A stretch of 43,060 nucleotides of DNA from Pseudoxanthomonas sangjuensis (GCF_010211755.1 NZ_PDWR01000028.1:1-43060); one strand, 5' to 3'. Numbered from the stretch's first letter, positions 22,001 to 31,914 are shown. Notes: generated by a model not told the origin, from the letters alone. Translations and numbers: made by a program.

Positions 22001-25000
22001 TTGACGACCACCGTGTTGACGCCATCGCTGCCGGTGATCGTCGCTGCCGTGCCGCCATCGGCCTGCAATACGCCGTCGACGTTGAGCACGGTGTCGTCGC
22101 CCATGGCGACGGTTGGCGTTTCCAGTTGCCCGGCCACGGTCAGCGTGCCGCCGGTGATCTCGGTGCCGCCCGAGAAGCCGCTGCTGCCCGTCAGGATCGC
22201 TTCGCCAGTATTCTCCTTCACCAGGTGCTCGAAGTTCACGATCATGTCCAGGTCGTACTCGGACGTGACCGTGTTGTTGATGTACACCCAGTCGCTGCCC
22301 TCTTCGGGCTCGTTGCCGTCGATCACGGTTTCCAGCGTGGCGCCGTCGAGCAGCATCAGGGTGTCGTCGCCCGCGCATAGGTCCACCGTGCCGCTGCCCG
22401 ACACCGTGCCGGCCACGGTCAGGGTGTCGGCGCCGGTGCCGCAACCGTAGGCACCGTCCACGTTCAGCACCGCGCCGCTGGCAACGAAGGTGTCCAGGGT
22501 GCCGCCGGTGGGGGCGACGACACTGCCGTCCGGGCCGATGTCGAGCGTGCCCTCGAGCACATTCACCGTGGAGAAGTCCGAGACCGCCGGACCCGCAACG
22601 ATCAGCGTGCCGGTATTGGTCTTGTCCAGGGTCTGGAAGTTGGTCACGCCGCCCAGCGTCGCGGTTCCGGCAATGTCGGTGACCAGGGTGTTGCTGCCGG
22701 CGCCGCCGTCCACCGGACCAGCCAGGCCGGACAGGTCCGCGCCGTCCTGCACGACGAAGGTGTCGTCGCCTTCGAGCATGTCGATGGCGCTCAGGCCGGT
22801 GACCGTGCCGGCCACGGCGAACACGTCGTCGCCCGCGGTGAACAGGAAGTTGCCGTCGATGTCGAGGGTCGCACCGCTGGCCACGGTGGCGTTCTGTACG
22901 CCCGCGATCTCGCCGTCGACGCCGATGTCGAGCGTGCCGTCGAGCACGTTCACCGTGCTGAACTCCGACAGCGCCGGCCCGTCGACGTGCAGCGTGCCGA
23001 TGTTGGTCTTGGTCAGCGTCTCGAAGTCGACCGCGCCGCCGAGCACGGCGCTGCCGGCCAGGTCGGCGACGAAGGTGTCGGTGCCGGTACCGCCGCTGAC
23101 CGGCGTGGCCAGGCCGGACAGGTCTGCACCGTCCTGGATGGTGAAAGTATCGTCGCCATCGCCCAGGTCGAGCGTGCCGCCGCCGGTGACCGTACCGGCG
23201 ACCGTGAAGGTGTCGTTGCCGGCGGTGCCGGCATAGGCGCCATCGAGCTGCAGGGTCGTGCCGGCAAGCGTCATGGTGTTCTGCGCCTCGACGCTGGCGC
23301 CGGCAGTCACCTCGAGCGTACCGCCCAGCAGTTCGACGTCGATGAATTCGGCCACGCCGTTGATCTGCAGCGTGCCCTCGCCCGACTTGCCCAGCGACTC
23401 GAAACCGAAGAGGCTGCCCAGCGGCACCGTATTGCCGGCGCCCAGGTTGACTTCCAGCAGATCGTTGCCGGCACCGCCGTCGACCGCGCCGAGCATCGCG
23501 GTGGTGTCGTGGATGATGAAGCGGTCGTCGCCTTCGCTCAGGTCGAACAGGCCACTGCCGCCCACGTCGAGGAAACCGGCCACGTCCAGCACGTCGTCGC
23601 CGGCGCCGAGGCTGCCGTCGGCGACAAGTTGCGCGCCTTCGGACACGATCACGGTATTCACGCCATCGCTGCCCGTGATGGTCGTCGAATCGATGAACAG
23701 CGGTCCACCGCTGGCGAAACCATCGACCCGGAATACGGTGTCGTCGGCCATCGCCAGGGTCGGCGTCTCCAGCGTGCCGGTCACGGTCAGGGTGCCGCCG
23801 TTCAACTCGCTGCCACCGATGAACGCGTGGTCGCCGGTCAGCGTCGCCTCGCCCGCGTTGTCCTTCTGCAGGATCTCGAAACCGGCGATATCGCCGCCGT
23901 CCAGCGCGAAAGCGTTGGCGTTGTCCAGCACCACCCGGTCGTCGCCGGCACCGCCATCGATGGGGTTGACCAGCCCGGCGATATCGGCACCGTCATTGAG
24001 CGTCAGGGTGTCGTCGCCGCCGCACAGGTCGACGGTGCCGCTGCCCGTCACGGCACCGGAGACGTCCATGCTGTCGTTGCCGTCGCCGCAACCGAATTCG
24101 CCATCCACGTTGAGGATCGCGCCATTCGCCACGATGGTGTCCAGCGGGCTGCTGGCACTGGCCACGATGCTGGCACCGGCGTGCACGTCCAGCGTGCCTT
24201 CCAGCACCTGCACTTCCTGCAGGTCGGTGGCGCCCGGCCCGGTAATGTTGAGCACGCCGGTACCGGTCTTGGTGATGCCTTCGAAATTGGCCAGCGCGCC
24301 GAGGTCGGCACTGGTGTTGATGTCGTAGGTGCGGGTGTCCTGCCCGGCGCCGCCGTCGACCGTGCCGAGCACCACGGTGCCGTCGTGCACGACGAAGTTG
24401 TCGTCGCCGTCGCCGAGCAGGAAGGTGCCGCCGGCCATGTCCAGGGTACCCGCCACGTCCAGCGTGTCGACGCCGGCGCCGAGGTCGCCCGTGGCCAGCA
24501 GGGTGCCGCCGGCACCCACGGACACGGTGTTGTCGCCGGCGCTGCCGGTGATGGTGGCCGGCGTCCCGGCACCCGCATCGAGCGTGCCGTCGACGTTCAG
24601 CGTGGTGCTATCAGCCAGGGCGACCGTCGGCGTTTCCAACGCACCGTCCACGTCGAGCGTGCCGCCGTTGATCGTCGTGCCGCCGACGAAGGCCTGCGTG
24701 CCGGTCAGGGTCGCCGTGCCGGCGTTGTCCTTCCGCAGCAACTCGAAGTCGGCGGTGTTGCCGGCATCGAAGCTGAGCGCCAGGGCGTTATCGAGCACCA
24801 GCGTGTCGCCGACGCCGAAGCCGCCGCTGATGGCGTTGTCCAGGACCGCGCCGTCCTGCAGCGTCAGCGTGTCGGCGCCGTCGCACAGGTCGATGGTGCC
24901 GCTGCCCGAGACGGTGCCGGCCACGGTCATGCTGTCGTCGCCGTCGCCGCAGCCGAAGCTGCCGTCGACGTTCAGCGTCGCGCCGCTGGCGACGACGGTG

Positions 25001-28000
25001 TCGAGCGTGCCGCCCGGCGCCGCGACCACGATGCCGCCGGCGGTGACGTCGAGCGTGCCTTCGAGCACGTTCACCATACCGAAGTCGGAACTCAGCAGGC
25101 CGTTGATGTTGAGCTCGCCGGTGCCGGTCTTGCTCAGCGTTTCGAAGCCTTGCACCGCGCCGAGGTCAGCGACGGTGTCGATGTGGGTATCGAGCGTGTC
25201 GTTGCCCGCGCCTGCCGACACGGTACCGATGATGTTGGTGTTCTCGTGGATGGTCAGGGTGTCGTCGCCGTCGCCCAGCGCGAAAGTGCCCGCGCCGGTG
25301 TCGAGGGTGCCGGCAACGTCGAGGACGTCGTTGCCGGTTCCGAGGTCGCCGTTCGCCAGCAGGGTGCCGTCCGCGCCGACGCTGACGGTGTTGTCGCCAG
25401 CGCTGCCGGTGATCGTCGCGGTGGTGCCGCCGGCCGCCTGCACGGTGCCGTCCACGTTCAGGGCGGTGTCGTCGGCCAGGTCGACCGTTGGCGTTTCCAG
25501 GGTGCCGTCGACATCCAGCGCGCCATTGAAAATGCCGGTGCCGGCGCTGAAGTCCTGGCTGCCGGTCATGGTGGCGGTGCCGGAGCCCAGCTTGTTCAGT
25601 CGTTCGAAGCCTTCGGTCTGGGCGCCGTCGAAGACGAGCGCATCGTTGTTCAACAGCTGCAGGGTGTCGTTGCCGGTACCCGCGTCGACGCCGCCGCCTT
25701 CGAGCACGGCGCCGTCCTGCAGGTTCAGGAAGTCGTCGCCGTCGCCCAGGGCGAGGACGCCGGCCCCGGTGTCGAGTGTGGCGTTGTTGAGCAGGACGGT
25801 ATCGCTACCGTCGCCTAGGTCGCCGTCGGCACGCAGCGTGCCACCGAGCGTGACCTGGATGAGGTTCGAACCGGCGCTGCCGGTGATGGTGGCCGGATCG
25901 CCGCCGTCCGCTTCCAGCGTACCGCCGGACACCAGCAACTGGGTGCTGTCGGCCATGGTCACCGTTGGCGTTTCCAGGCTGCCGAGCACCTGCAGCGCGC
26001 CGCCGTCGATGGCGGTGCCGCTGCCGAAGTCGTGGTCGCCGGTAAGCACCAGCAGACCGGTGTTCTGCTTGGCCAGGATGTCGAACGTGTCGATGTCGCC
26101 GCCGTCCAGCGTGAGTCCGAGGACCGTGTCGACCACCAGCGTGTCGGTGCCGCCGCCACCGGCGGCGTCCACGCCGCTGCCCAGCATCTGCGCGCCGTCG
26201 TGGAGCACCAGCGTGTCGTCGCCATCGCCCAGGCCGAGTGCGCCGGCGCCCGTGTCCAAGGTGCCGGTGAGGTCGACCGTGTCGTTGCCGCCGCCGAGGT
26301 CGCCGCTCGCCAGCAGCGTGCCGCCGGCGCCCACGGTGATCGTCTGCTCGCCCGCGTCGCCGGTCAGCGCGGCCTGGTTGCCACCCTCCGCCTCCACCGT
26401 GCCATTCACGGTCAGCGCCGAGGTGCCGGTCATGTCGATGGTGGGCGTTTCCAGTCCACCGTCGACCTGCAAGGTGCCGGCGCTGATCACGGTGGCCGCG
26501 ATCTCGTTGTCCAGCGAGGTCAGCACGCTGGTGCCGGTGCCGATCTGCGCCAGCGTGCCGCAGGCCACCGGGCCGCACATCAGGGTGCCGTCGAAGGTGA
26601 AGGTGTCGCTGCGGTTGAGCGACAGGACGGACGTCTCGGAATTGATGATCACGTCGCCGGCGCCGGCATTGCCGGTGGTGCCGCCGTTGCCGATCACCAG
26701 GTTGCCGTCGTTGATGACGGTGTTGCCGGTGAAGGTGTTGTTGCCGGTGAGGATCCAGGTGCCGCTGTCGTTCTTGGCCAGGGTGGTGGCGCCGGTGCCG
26801 TTGTCGCCGATCGCGCCGCCGAAGACGTTGTCGCCCGTGTTGGTGCCGCCCAGCGCCATGGTGCGGGCGGTGTCCGTGCCGCTCAGGGCCACCGCGCCGG
26901 TATTGGTGAACTGCAGCGCGCCGGTGCCGGAGGACTCGATGAAGGTCACGCCGGTGTCCAGCGTGAACTGGCGGTCGCTGCTGTCGCCCGCGCCCGTGTA
27001 GCGCAACGTCGAGCCGTTGCCGATCACCAGGTTGGCGGCATCGGAGCTGGCGGCGCCGATCGAGCTGGCCATGCCGCCGTCGGCGAACTCGGTCACCTCG
27101 AGGACGCCACCGCTGATGGTGGTGGCGCCGGTGTAGGTGCTGGTGGCGCTGGTCAGCCGCCACAGGCCGGTGCCAGTCTTGGTCAGCGAGGTGGCGCCGG
27201 TGCCGTTATCGGTGATTTGGGCGGAGAAGATATTGGTGCCGGTGTTGGTGCCGGTCACGGTCAGGGTGCGCGCGGTATTGGCGCCGGCCAGGGTGACCGC
27301 GCTGGTGCTGCTGAAGTCGATGGTGCCACTGCCGCTGGAGGCGATAGTGCCGCCGTTGGTACCCAAGGTGAACGCCCGGTCGGTGCTACCGCCGCTACCG
27401 ACGTATTCGAGGGTGCCGCCGTTGATCACCAGGTTGGCGGAATCGGATGTGGACGCACCGATGGAACTGTTGACGCCACCGTCTTCCAGGCAATTGACCC
27501 GCAGCGTGCCGCCATTGATCGCGGTGGTGCCGGTGTAGCTGCTGTTGCAGCCGGTAAGGGCCTGAACCGTATTGACGCCGCCGTTCTTGACCAGGTTGCC
27601 GCTACCGCTGACGGCACCCGCGTAGGAACGGGTATCGACGCTGTTGATGGTCAGGGTGGCGCTGCCCAGGTCGAGGTTGCCACCGGCGGCGCCCCCGCCG
27701 ATCAAGGATGTCACCACCGTATCGAAGCCGTCCAGATCCAGCAGCACGCCAGCGGTGTTGTTCAGCGTCATGTGGCCTTGCGGGCCGAATGCGTTGGTCG
27801 TCCCCGCACGCAGTACACCGCCCGCCACCTGGGTGTTGCCGGTGTAGGTGTTGGCGCCGGACAGCACCAGGGTGCCGTCGTTGCGCTTGATCAGCAGCCC
27901 GCCGCCGATCACCGCCCCCTCGAACTCCAGGGTGGTGGCGGCATTGTCCACATTGATGCCGCCGGTACCCAGCAACTGGAAGCCGCGGTCGATGGACACG

Positions 28001-31000
28001 CTCCCGCCGGTGTATTCCAGAGATCCGTTACTGTTGAACACCAAGTTGTTGGAGTCGGCGCTGGAGGCGCCGATACCGCTGGCCAGGCCGCCATCGGCCA
28101 GGCAGTCGGTACTGATGTTGGCGCCCTGCAGGACGGTGGTGCCGGTGTAAGTATTGTTGCAGCCGTTGAAGGTCTGGGTGCCGCCGTTGGTGCGCAATAC
28201 GCCGCCGGAGCCGCTGATGACGCCCGAGTAGTTGCCGTCGCCGGAAGCGATGCGCAAGGTCGCCGAGCCCAAGGTGACGTTGCCGCCGTTGGCGCCGCCG
28301 CCATTGAGCGGACCGATGGTGTTGTCGAAGTTATTGAGGTCCAGAGTAGCGCCAACCGTATTGGCCAGCTCCATGGTCGCGAAAGAATTGCCGGGGGTGC
28401 CGAAAGCCTGGGTGGAACCGGCACGCAGGGTGCCGGCATTGACCGTGCTGCCTCCGGTGTAGGTGTTGGTGCCGGAGAGCACCAGCGTGCCGGCACCGTT
28501 CTTTATCAGCCGTCGGTTCACGCCCGCCGCCCCAGCCACCGTGCCGCTAACGGTCAGCGTGGTCGCCGCATTGCTCACGTCGACGATGCCGAAGCTGGCG
28601 TTTCCCCCCAGAGTGACGCCGCGGTTGGTACTGGTGGTGGCGCCAGTGTACTGCAGGCCGCCGCCGTCCAGCACCAGATTGCCCGAGTCCGCAGAGGCCG
28701 CGCCGATGCCGCTTGCCATGCCGCCGTTGGTCAGCGTATCCACCGACAGCAGGCCGCCGGTCACGGTGGTAACGCCGGTGTAGTCGTTGGTGTCGTTGGC
28801 CAGGGTCAGCGTGCCCCCACCGGCCTTGGTGAGACCGGCGTCGTCCGGGCTGGTGACCAGACCGGAGAAGACCAGATTGGCGCTCGAATTGTTGACCTCA
28901 ATGGTGGCGCCCAGGCCGCCGGACTTGGCGATGGTGAAACCGCGATCGCTGCTGTCGCCGGTACCGGAATAGCGCAGGGTGCTGCCTTGCAACACCAGGT
29001 TGGAAGCGTCGGCGGAAGAGGCGCCGATGCTGCTGGCCGTGCCGCCGTCAGCGATCTTGTCGACCGCCAGCGTGCCTTGGACCACCTGGGTGGCACCCGT
29101 GTAGCTATTACCCATATTCGTCAGTCGGACCACGCCGGTGCCGGCCTTGATGAAGCCCAGGTTGTTGCCGTTGTCGACGATCTGCGAATTGATGGTGAAG
29201 TTGCCGGTGCTGTTCTGCTGCACGGTCAGCGCATCGTCAGTGCCGCTGCCGCCGGTGATCATGCCGCCGGTGATCAGCTGGTTGGTGTTCAACACCGAAG
29301 GCGCGACGATGATGGGGGCGTCCACGCCCAAGGTCTGCCCGGGCTGCACGGTCACGGTGGTGGACACCGGCTGGGTGTACTGCAGGCCGCCCAGTTGCAC
29401 GCTGCCGTTCACGGTGCCGAAGAAACCGTCCGTATCGCCATCGTCGTCGGAGATGACCTGGCCGCTCATCCACAAGGAGGCGTCGTCCTGGTCGGTGTAG
29501 TCGGCCTCGGTGAACGCGAGGATCTGCCCGCCCTCGACCTTGGCGTAGTCGGTTCCGTTCACCGTGGCCCAGGCCAGGAACATGTCCGCATTGCTGGTGG
29601 TGATGCTGCCGCTGCCCGGCAGGTTGAAGTTCATCAGGCCGCCGGTGCGGGTGATGGCGCCCAGGTTGACGGTCATGCTGCCGCCGGTGCCGGAGCTGGT
29701 GCCAATCGTGTTGTTGCCGCCAGTGACGTACAGGCCGTCGAAGCTCTGGGTGTTGTCCTCGCCGGCGGCGCCGATCACGTTGAGGATGCCGCCGTCCATG
29801 TTGAGGGTGGAGGCGCTGGAAATGATGTCGCTGGTCGGTCCGCCGGCGCCGCTGAAGTTCAGGTTCAGGGTGCCGCCGCCGATAGTGGTGTCGCCGGTGT
29901 AGGTGCTGGCGCCGGTCAAAGTCTGGGTGCTGGCGCCCAACTTGGTCAGGCCGCCGCTGCCGGTGATGCTGCCGGCGTAGCTGGCGCTGGTACCGGCCGC
30001 CGCCTCCAGGATCAGGGTGGCGCTGCCCAGGTCCACGGTGCCGCCGGTGCCGGTCAGCCGGGTAAGGGTCCGGTCGAAATCGTTCAGGTCCAGGGTCCCG
30101 CCATTGACCGTGAAGACACTCGACGCCCCGAAGGCATCGGCCGTCCCCGCACGCAGCACGCCGCTGTCGACGATGGTCTGGCCGGTGTAGGTGTTGGCGC
30201 CGGTCAGTAACCAGGTGGCATCGCCGGCGCTGCGCAGGTTGCCGCTGCCGGAGATGACGCCGGCGATCGCGTTGCTGCCGCCGGTAAAGCTGCCACCGAG
30301 GGTTGCGGTGTTGCCGATGGCGACCGTGCCGTTCAGTGTCAGGGCGCCGGTACCGCTGCTGTTGAGCGTGCCGTTGTTGATGGACCAGGTCTTGTTGCTG
30401 GATTCCCCGGCGCCGACGTAGTCGAGCGTACCGCTGGAGGAGATCGAAATCGAACCGGTTCCCAGCGAGCCGGCAACGCCGGTATCGGCAATCACCGATG
30501 CCTCGGTCCTGCCGGCCCCGAGGATCTGCGCCTGGCCCGCGAAAGTATTAGCGCTACCCAACCGGATCGTGTTCCCACTGCCGCTGTTGAACTGAATGTT
30601 ATGGCTGCTATCGCCGCTGATAACGCCCAGCAGGTCCATGTCGGCCGACTGCGCGACGAAGCCAACGGTATGCCCCGACGCGCCGCCAGCGGCAATGTTG
30701 CCGGTCAGCGTCAGCGTGCCGCTGCCGGCGTTGTACAGGTAGGCAGCGCCGGCGTAGGCGCCCGGATTCATCTGCCAGTTGCGGTTGGAGCTGTCGCCGG
30801 TACCGGTGTAGTAGACCCGAGTCGCACCGAGGTCCTGGCCACCGCTGCGCCCGATCACGATGGTTCCGTTGGCCACGGTGGTGGGAGCGCCGAGTGCGCT
30901 CGCCACGCCCAGGTCGGCGATCGAGCTGAAGGCATTGTAGCTGCCGCCCCACCCCGTCGCGGTTGTGAACCGGGTTTGCCCCGTGTAATTGTTCGCGTCG

Positions 31001-31914
31001 TTGGTCAGCGATATGTTATCGCCGACGGTCAAACCGCCGGCGCCCGTATAGAACGCACCGCCGGTTCCGGCGCCGTTGATAGTGGCAAGGCCGCTCACGA
31101 GGTTGATCGTGCGGCTGGACGAGATCGTGCCGCTCGAAGTGAACGTGCGCCCGTTCCCCAGATTGACCACGTTGCCGATATTGCCCAGCGCGGCATCGCC
31201 GCCCCCGCCGATGCTGAGGTTGCCGCCGATGGCGTTGATGTCGCCGGTGAAGCTGTTGCTGCCGGTCAGCGACAGCGTGCCGCCATTGATGTCGATGCCG
31301 CCGCCGAAGCTGTTGCTGCCGGTCAGCGACAGCGTGCCGCCGCCGGCCTTGATCAGGCCGCTGGTGCTGGTAATCACCGAATTGATTGTGACCGTCCCGG
31401 CATTGGTGATCGTGGGGTCCGTGCCGCCGAGCGTCAGCGTGCTGCCGTTGAGGACCCAGCCGTTCATGTTCACAAAGGTCATGTTGTGAACGGTGATCGG
31501 CTCGGCCAGCGTGATCGTGCCGGGGGTGTTGCTGAAGAAGGCGTCGTCCAGGGCGGCATTGCTCCAGGGACTGAAAGGCCCGCTGACGCCATCGCTGTTG
31601 GGGCTCCAGAAGGGATCGGTGGTGTTCCAGGTACCGCTACCGCCCAGGCCCACGGCGGTGCCGTTGGGGTCCCACCACCGGTCCGCCGCCCAGGCAGGCA
31701 TCTGCGCCGAAAACAGAGCCAGCAGGACACCCAGCCGCAAGGACCACGCCGTGGGCGGACCGGTTTTGGCGTCTCCGTCGTCCCACCGGTCATCGACGGC
31801 CATGACGCGCTCATCGACCGCTCCGCCGCGCTTGCCGCGGCGCACGCTCAGTTCCGAAGCCACCACCCATGCATGAAGGGCATACGACCAAACGATGCGG
31901 AATACACGATTCAT
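19018..31914 (-). CDS. Giant type V autotransporter adhesin (4298 residues)
   Basis: The N-terminus MNRVFRIVWSYALHAWVVAS and the following SVRRGKRG match the extended signal peptide region of large autotransporters; the signal core LRLGVLLALFSAQMPAWA suggests cleavage after residue ~76. Residues ~160-1790 carry many autotransporter-associated beta-strand repeats (GTNTYTG, GGTLRAG, GAGTLVLSG types). Residues ~1800-3750 are larger modules repeating LETPT..., GDGDDTL and KTGTGELN-type blocks. The last ~343 residues form the outer-membrane beta-barrel, ending in VRVRW with an aromatic terminus. Pairs of Cys recur in the passenger, which is unusual. ATG at 31914 has an AGGAGGGA ribosome site. It is far larger than pertactin-type proteins. 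Role as adhesin or biofilm factor is inferred from architecture. Confidence 0.95.
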   Translation of the reverse strand: MNRVFRIVWSYALHAWVVASELSVRRGKRGGAVDERVMAVDDRWDDGDAKTGPPTAWSLRLGVLLALFSAQMPAWAADRWWDPNGTAVGLGGSGTWNTTDPFWSPNSDGVSGPFSPWSNAALDDAFFSNTPGTITLAEPITVHNMTFVNMNGWVLNGSTLTLGGTDPTITNAGTVTINSVITSTSGLIKAGGGTLSLTGSNSFGGGIDINGGTLSLTGSNSFTGDINAIGGNLSIGGGGDAALGNIGNVVNLGNGRTFTSSGTISSSRTINLVSGLATINGAGTGGAFYTGAGGLTVGDNISLTNDANNYTGQTRFTTATGWGGSYNAFSSIADLGVASALGAPTTVANGTIVIGRSGGQDLGATRVYYTGTGDSSNRNWQMNPGAYAGAAYLYNAGSGTLTLTGNIAAGGASGHTVGFVAQSADMDLLGVISGDSSHNIQFNSGSGNTIRLGSANTFAGQAQILGAGRTEASVIADTGVAGSLGTGSISISSSGTLDYVGAGESSNKTWSINNGTLNSSGTGALTLNGTVAIGNTATLGGSFTGGSNAIAGVISGSGNLRSAGDATWLLTGANTYTGQTIVDSGVLRAGTADAFGASSVFTVNGGTLDLNDFDRTLTRLTGTGGTVDLGSATLILEAAAGTSASYAGSITGSGGLTKLGASTQTLTGASTYTGDTTIGGGTLNLNFSGAGGPTSDIISSASTLNMDGGILNVIGAAGEDNTQSFDGLYVTGGNNTIGTSSGTGGSMTVNLGAITRTGGLMNFNLPGSGSITTSNADMFLAWATVNGTDYAKVEGGQILAFTEADYTDQDDASLWMSGQVISDDDGDTDGFFGTVNGSVQLGGLQYTQPVSTTVTVQPGQTLGVDAPIIVAPSVLNTNQLITGGMITGGSGTDDALTVQQNSTGNFTINSQIVDNGNNLGFIKAGTGVVRLTNMGNSYTGATQVVQGTLAVDKIADGGTASSIGASSADASNLVLQGSTLRYSGTGDSSDRGFTIAKSGGLGATIEVNNSSANLVFSGLVTSPDDAGLTKAGGGTLTLANDTNDYTGVTTVTGGLLSVDTLTNGGMASGIGAASADSGNLVLDGGGLQYTGATTSTNRGVTLGGNASFGIVDVSNAATTLTVSGTVAGAAGVNRRLIKNGAGTLVLSGTNTYTGGSTVNAGTLRAGSTQAFGTPGNSFATMELANTVGATLDLNNFDNTIGPLNGGGANGGNVTLGSATLRIASGDGNYSGVISGSGGVLRTNGGTQTFNGCNNTYTGTTVLQGANISTDCLADGGLASGIGASSADSNNLVFNSNGSLEYTGGSVSIDRGFQLLGTGGINVDNAATTLEFEGAVIGGGLLIKRNDGTLVLSGANTYTGNTQVAGGVLRAGTTNAFGPQGHMTLNNTAGVLLDLDGFDTVVTSLIGGGAAGGNLDLGSATLTINSVDTRSYAGAVSGSGNLVKNGGVNTVQALTGCNSSYTGTTAINGGTLRVNCLEDGGVNSSIGASTSDSANLVINGGTLEYVGSGGSTDRAFTLGTNGGTIASSGSGTIDFSSTSAVTLAGANTARTLTVTGTNTGTNIFSAQITDNGTGATSLTKTGTGLWRLTSATSTYTGATTISGGVLEVTEFADGGMASSIGAASSDAANLVIGNGSTLRYTGAGDSSDRQFTLDTGVTFIESSGTGALQFTNTGAVALSGTDTARTMALGGTNTGDNVFGGAIGDNGTGATTLAKNDSGTWILTGNNTFTGNTVINDGNLVIGNGGTTGNAGAGDVIINSETSVLSLNRSDTFTFDGTLMCGPVACGTLAQIGTGTSVLTSLDNEIAATVISAGTLQVDGGLETPTIDMTGTSALTVNGTVEAEGGNQAALTGDAGEQTITVGAGGTLLASGDLGGGNDTVDLTGTLDTGAGALGLGDGDDTLVLHDGAQMLGSGVDAAGGGGTDTLVVDTVLGLTLDGGDIDTFDILAKQNTGLLVLTGDHDFGSGTAIDGGALQVLGSLETPTVTMADSTQLLVSGGTLEADGGDPATITGSAGSNLIQVTLGGTLRADGDLGDGSDTVLLNNATLDTGAGVLALGDGDDFLNLQDGAVLEGGGVDAGTGNDTLQLLNNDALVFDGAQTEGFERLNKLGSGTATMTGSQDFSAGTGIFNGALDVDGTLETPTVDLADDTALNVDGTVQAAGGTTATITGSAGDNTVSVGADGTLLANGDLGTGNDVLDVAGTLDTGAGTFALGDGDDTLTIHENTNIIGTVSAGAGNDTLDTHIDTVADLGAVQGFETLSKTGTGELNINGLLSSDFGMVNVLEGTLDVTAGGIVVAAPGGTLDTVVASGATLNVDGSFGCGDGDDSMTVAGTVSGSGTIDLCDGADTLTLQDGAVLDNAISGGFGVGDTLVLDNALALSFDAGNTADFELLRKDNAGTATLTGTQAFVGGTTINGGTLDVDGALETPTVALADSTTLNVDGTLDAGAGTPATITGSAGDNTVSVGAGGTLLATGDLGAGVDTLDVAGTLDMAGGTFLLGDGDDNFVVHDGTVVLGTVDGGAGQDTRTYDINTSADLGALANFEGITKTGTGVLNITGPGATDLQEVQVLEGTLDVHAGASIVASASSPLDTIVANGAILNVDGEFGCGDGNDSMDVSGAVTGSGTVDLCGGDDTLTLNDGADIAGLVNPIDGGAGDDRVVLDNANAFALDGGDIAGFEILQKDNAGEATLTGDHAFIGGSELNGGTLTVTGTLETPTLAMADDTVFRVDGFASGGPLFIDSTTITGSDGVNTVIVSEGAQLVADGSLGAGDDVLDVAGFLDVGGSGLFDLSEGDDRFIIHDTTAMLGAVDGGAGNDLLEVNLGAGNTVPLGSLFGFESLGKSGEGTLQINGVAEFIDVELLGGTLEVTAGASVEAQNTMTLAGTTLQLDGAYAGTAGNDTFTVAGTVTGGGTLDLGDGDDTFTIQDGADLSGLATPVSGGTGTDTFVADLAGSAVLGGAVDFETLTKTNIGTLHVDGPALSEFSTVNVLDGTLDIGVDGEIAGVQNATVASGATLDIDGNFLFTAGDDVFAVAGTVTGLSAIDMLEGDDTFVVQDGADLSGLAGPVDGGAGSNTLVTDIAGTATLGGVTNFQTLDKTNTGTLIVAGPAVSDFSTVNVLEGTLDIGPDGSVVAPTGGTLDTFVASGAVLNVDGAYGCGTGADTLTVAGTVSGSGTVDLCAGDDTLMLLDGATLETVIDGNEPEEGSDWVYINNTVTSEYDLDMIVNFEHLVKENTGEAILTGSSGFSGGTEITGGTLTVAGQLETPTVAMGDDTVLNVDGVLQADGGTAATITGSDGVNTVVVNGTALATGDLGAGADVLDVTGTLDTMGGGFALGDGDDSFVVHDGTVVQGTVDGGAGLDTRVYDINTSADLGALVNFEGVTKTGTGTLNINGPGATGLQEVQVLGGTLDVGPDASVVAIAGGPLNTLVAAGATLNVDGSYGCGDSDDSMTVAGTVSGSGTIDLCGGEDTLTLQDGAVLASVVSGGGHGTGDTVVLDTAAAFTFDATNTINFEYLQKDNAGEATLVGTQSFSGGTTINGGTLTVAGTLETPTVVMGDDTALNVDGQLEASDGTAVALTGSAGTNTVTVGADGTLLATGDLGDGNDVLDVAGMLDTAGGEFLLGAGDDTLTIHDDTDIVGTVVAGAGNDTFNADIEGVADLGAVQQFETLSKTGAGELNVNGPMSSDFTTVNVLGGTLDVTAGGSVMAQSTTVAAGATLNITGSYSGTDGDDSFTSSGTVNGALAFGTGNDTAHFIGGDISGLTAIDGGGGDDLLRFSAQDLDDANLAVVNDWQRVELLDNTTLTQGSAFDLAGGTLFIDSTSQWIANAGAALAGHVENAGLIDVGANRLAIGGNYASDDGALQVTVSPGTLTAGGLDIDGDVAGTTQVAFAGDGSEFTDGGLVSILVISAPNDDAGTAGEFVPADSTNDFVRLDGSLLPWSFGQGEDRNWYLSAEAGLLPEVPAYGVLPSLGLLAAQNSDNLIHQRLAGVRGRELPQCGIQPKWPVERAGTGMIDDCRGVWVAATGSELELGADPGFEVSGDDVGLYVGADSAFDREGRTLRGGIYLGYRHGNYWTTGVNSTNLPGSGIANVDINTLVAGMYMSHTWDTGGYVNFVLTGQVPHADIGTPDGFRERIVGNSVTFSTRTGRKYRLDDGWSLEPQVQLNASAVGWGSKVDASGKRIAFDDELVGTARAALRIEKRIDRDDGGVIRPWATLGVQRAVGGDESSVSVLPGGSGAAQALPNHDLGTSATLELGLEALVNQRVSLFGVVSVGRELDGTDYEQREANLGVRVRW
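21240..26460 (-). repeat. Seven large internal modules in the autotransporter passenger
   Basis: The block encoding LETPT(V/L/I) recurs near 26445, 25965, 25490, 24630, 23760, 22115 and 21255. Spacings are about 480, 475, 860, 870, 1645 and 860 bases, so modules come in short (~160 aa), medium (~287 aa) and long (~548 aa) forms. This pattern suggests growth by unequal duplication and fusion of modules. Positions were estimated by eye. Confidence 0.8.

Noticed and set aside
26032-30210. Plus-strand ORF of ~1390 codons inside the autotransporter, with other long antisense ORFs at 19423-22380, 22987-25818 and 24329-27001
   Set aside because: High GC and repetitive sequence keep antisense frames open. 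Their products are low-complexity Gly/Val/Ala text without domains, while the minus strand encodes a coherent autotransporter with signal region and barrel.
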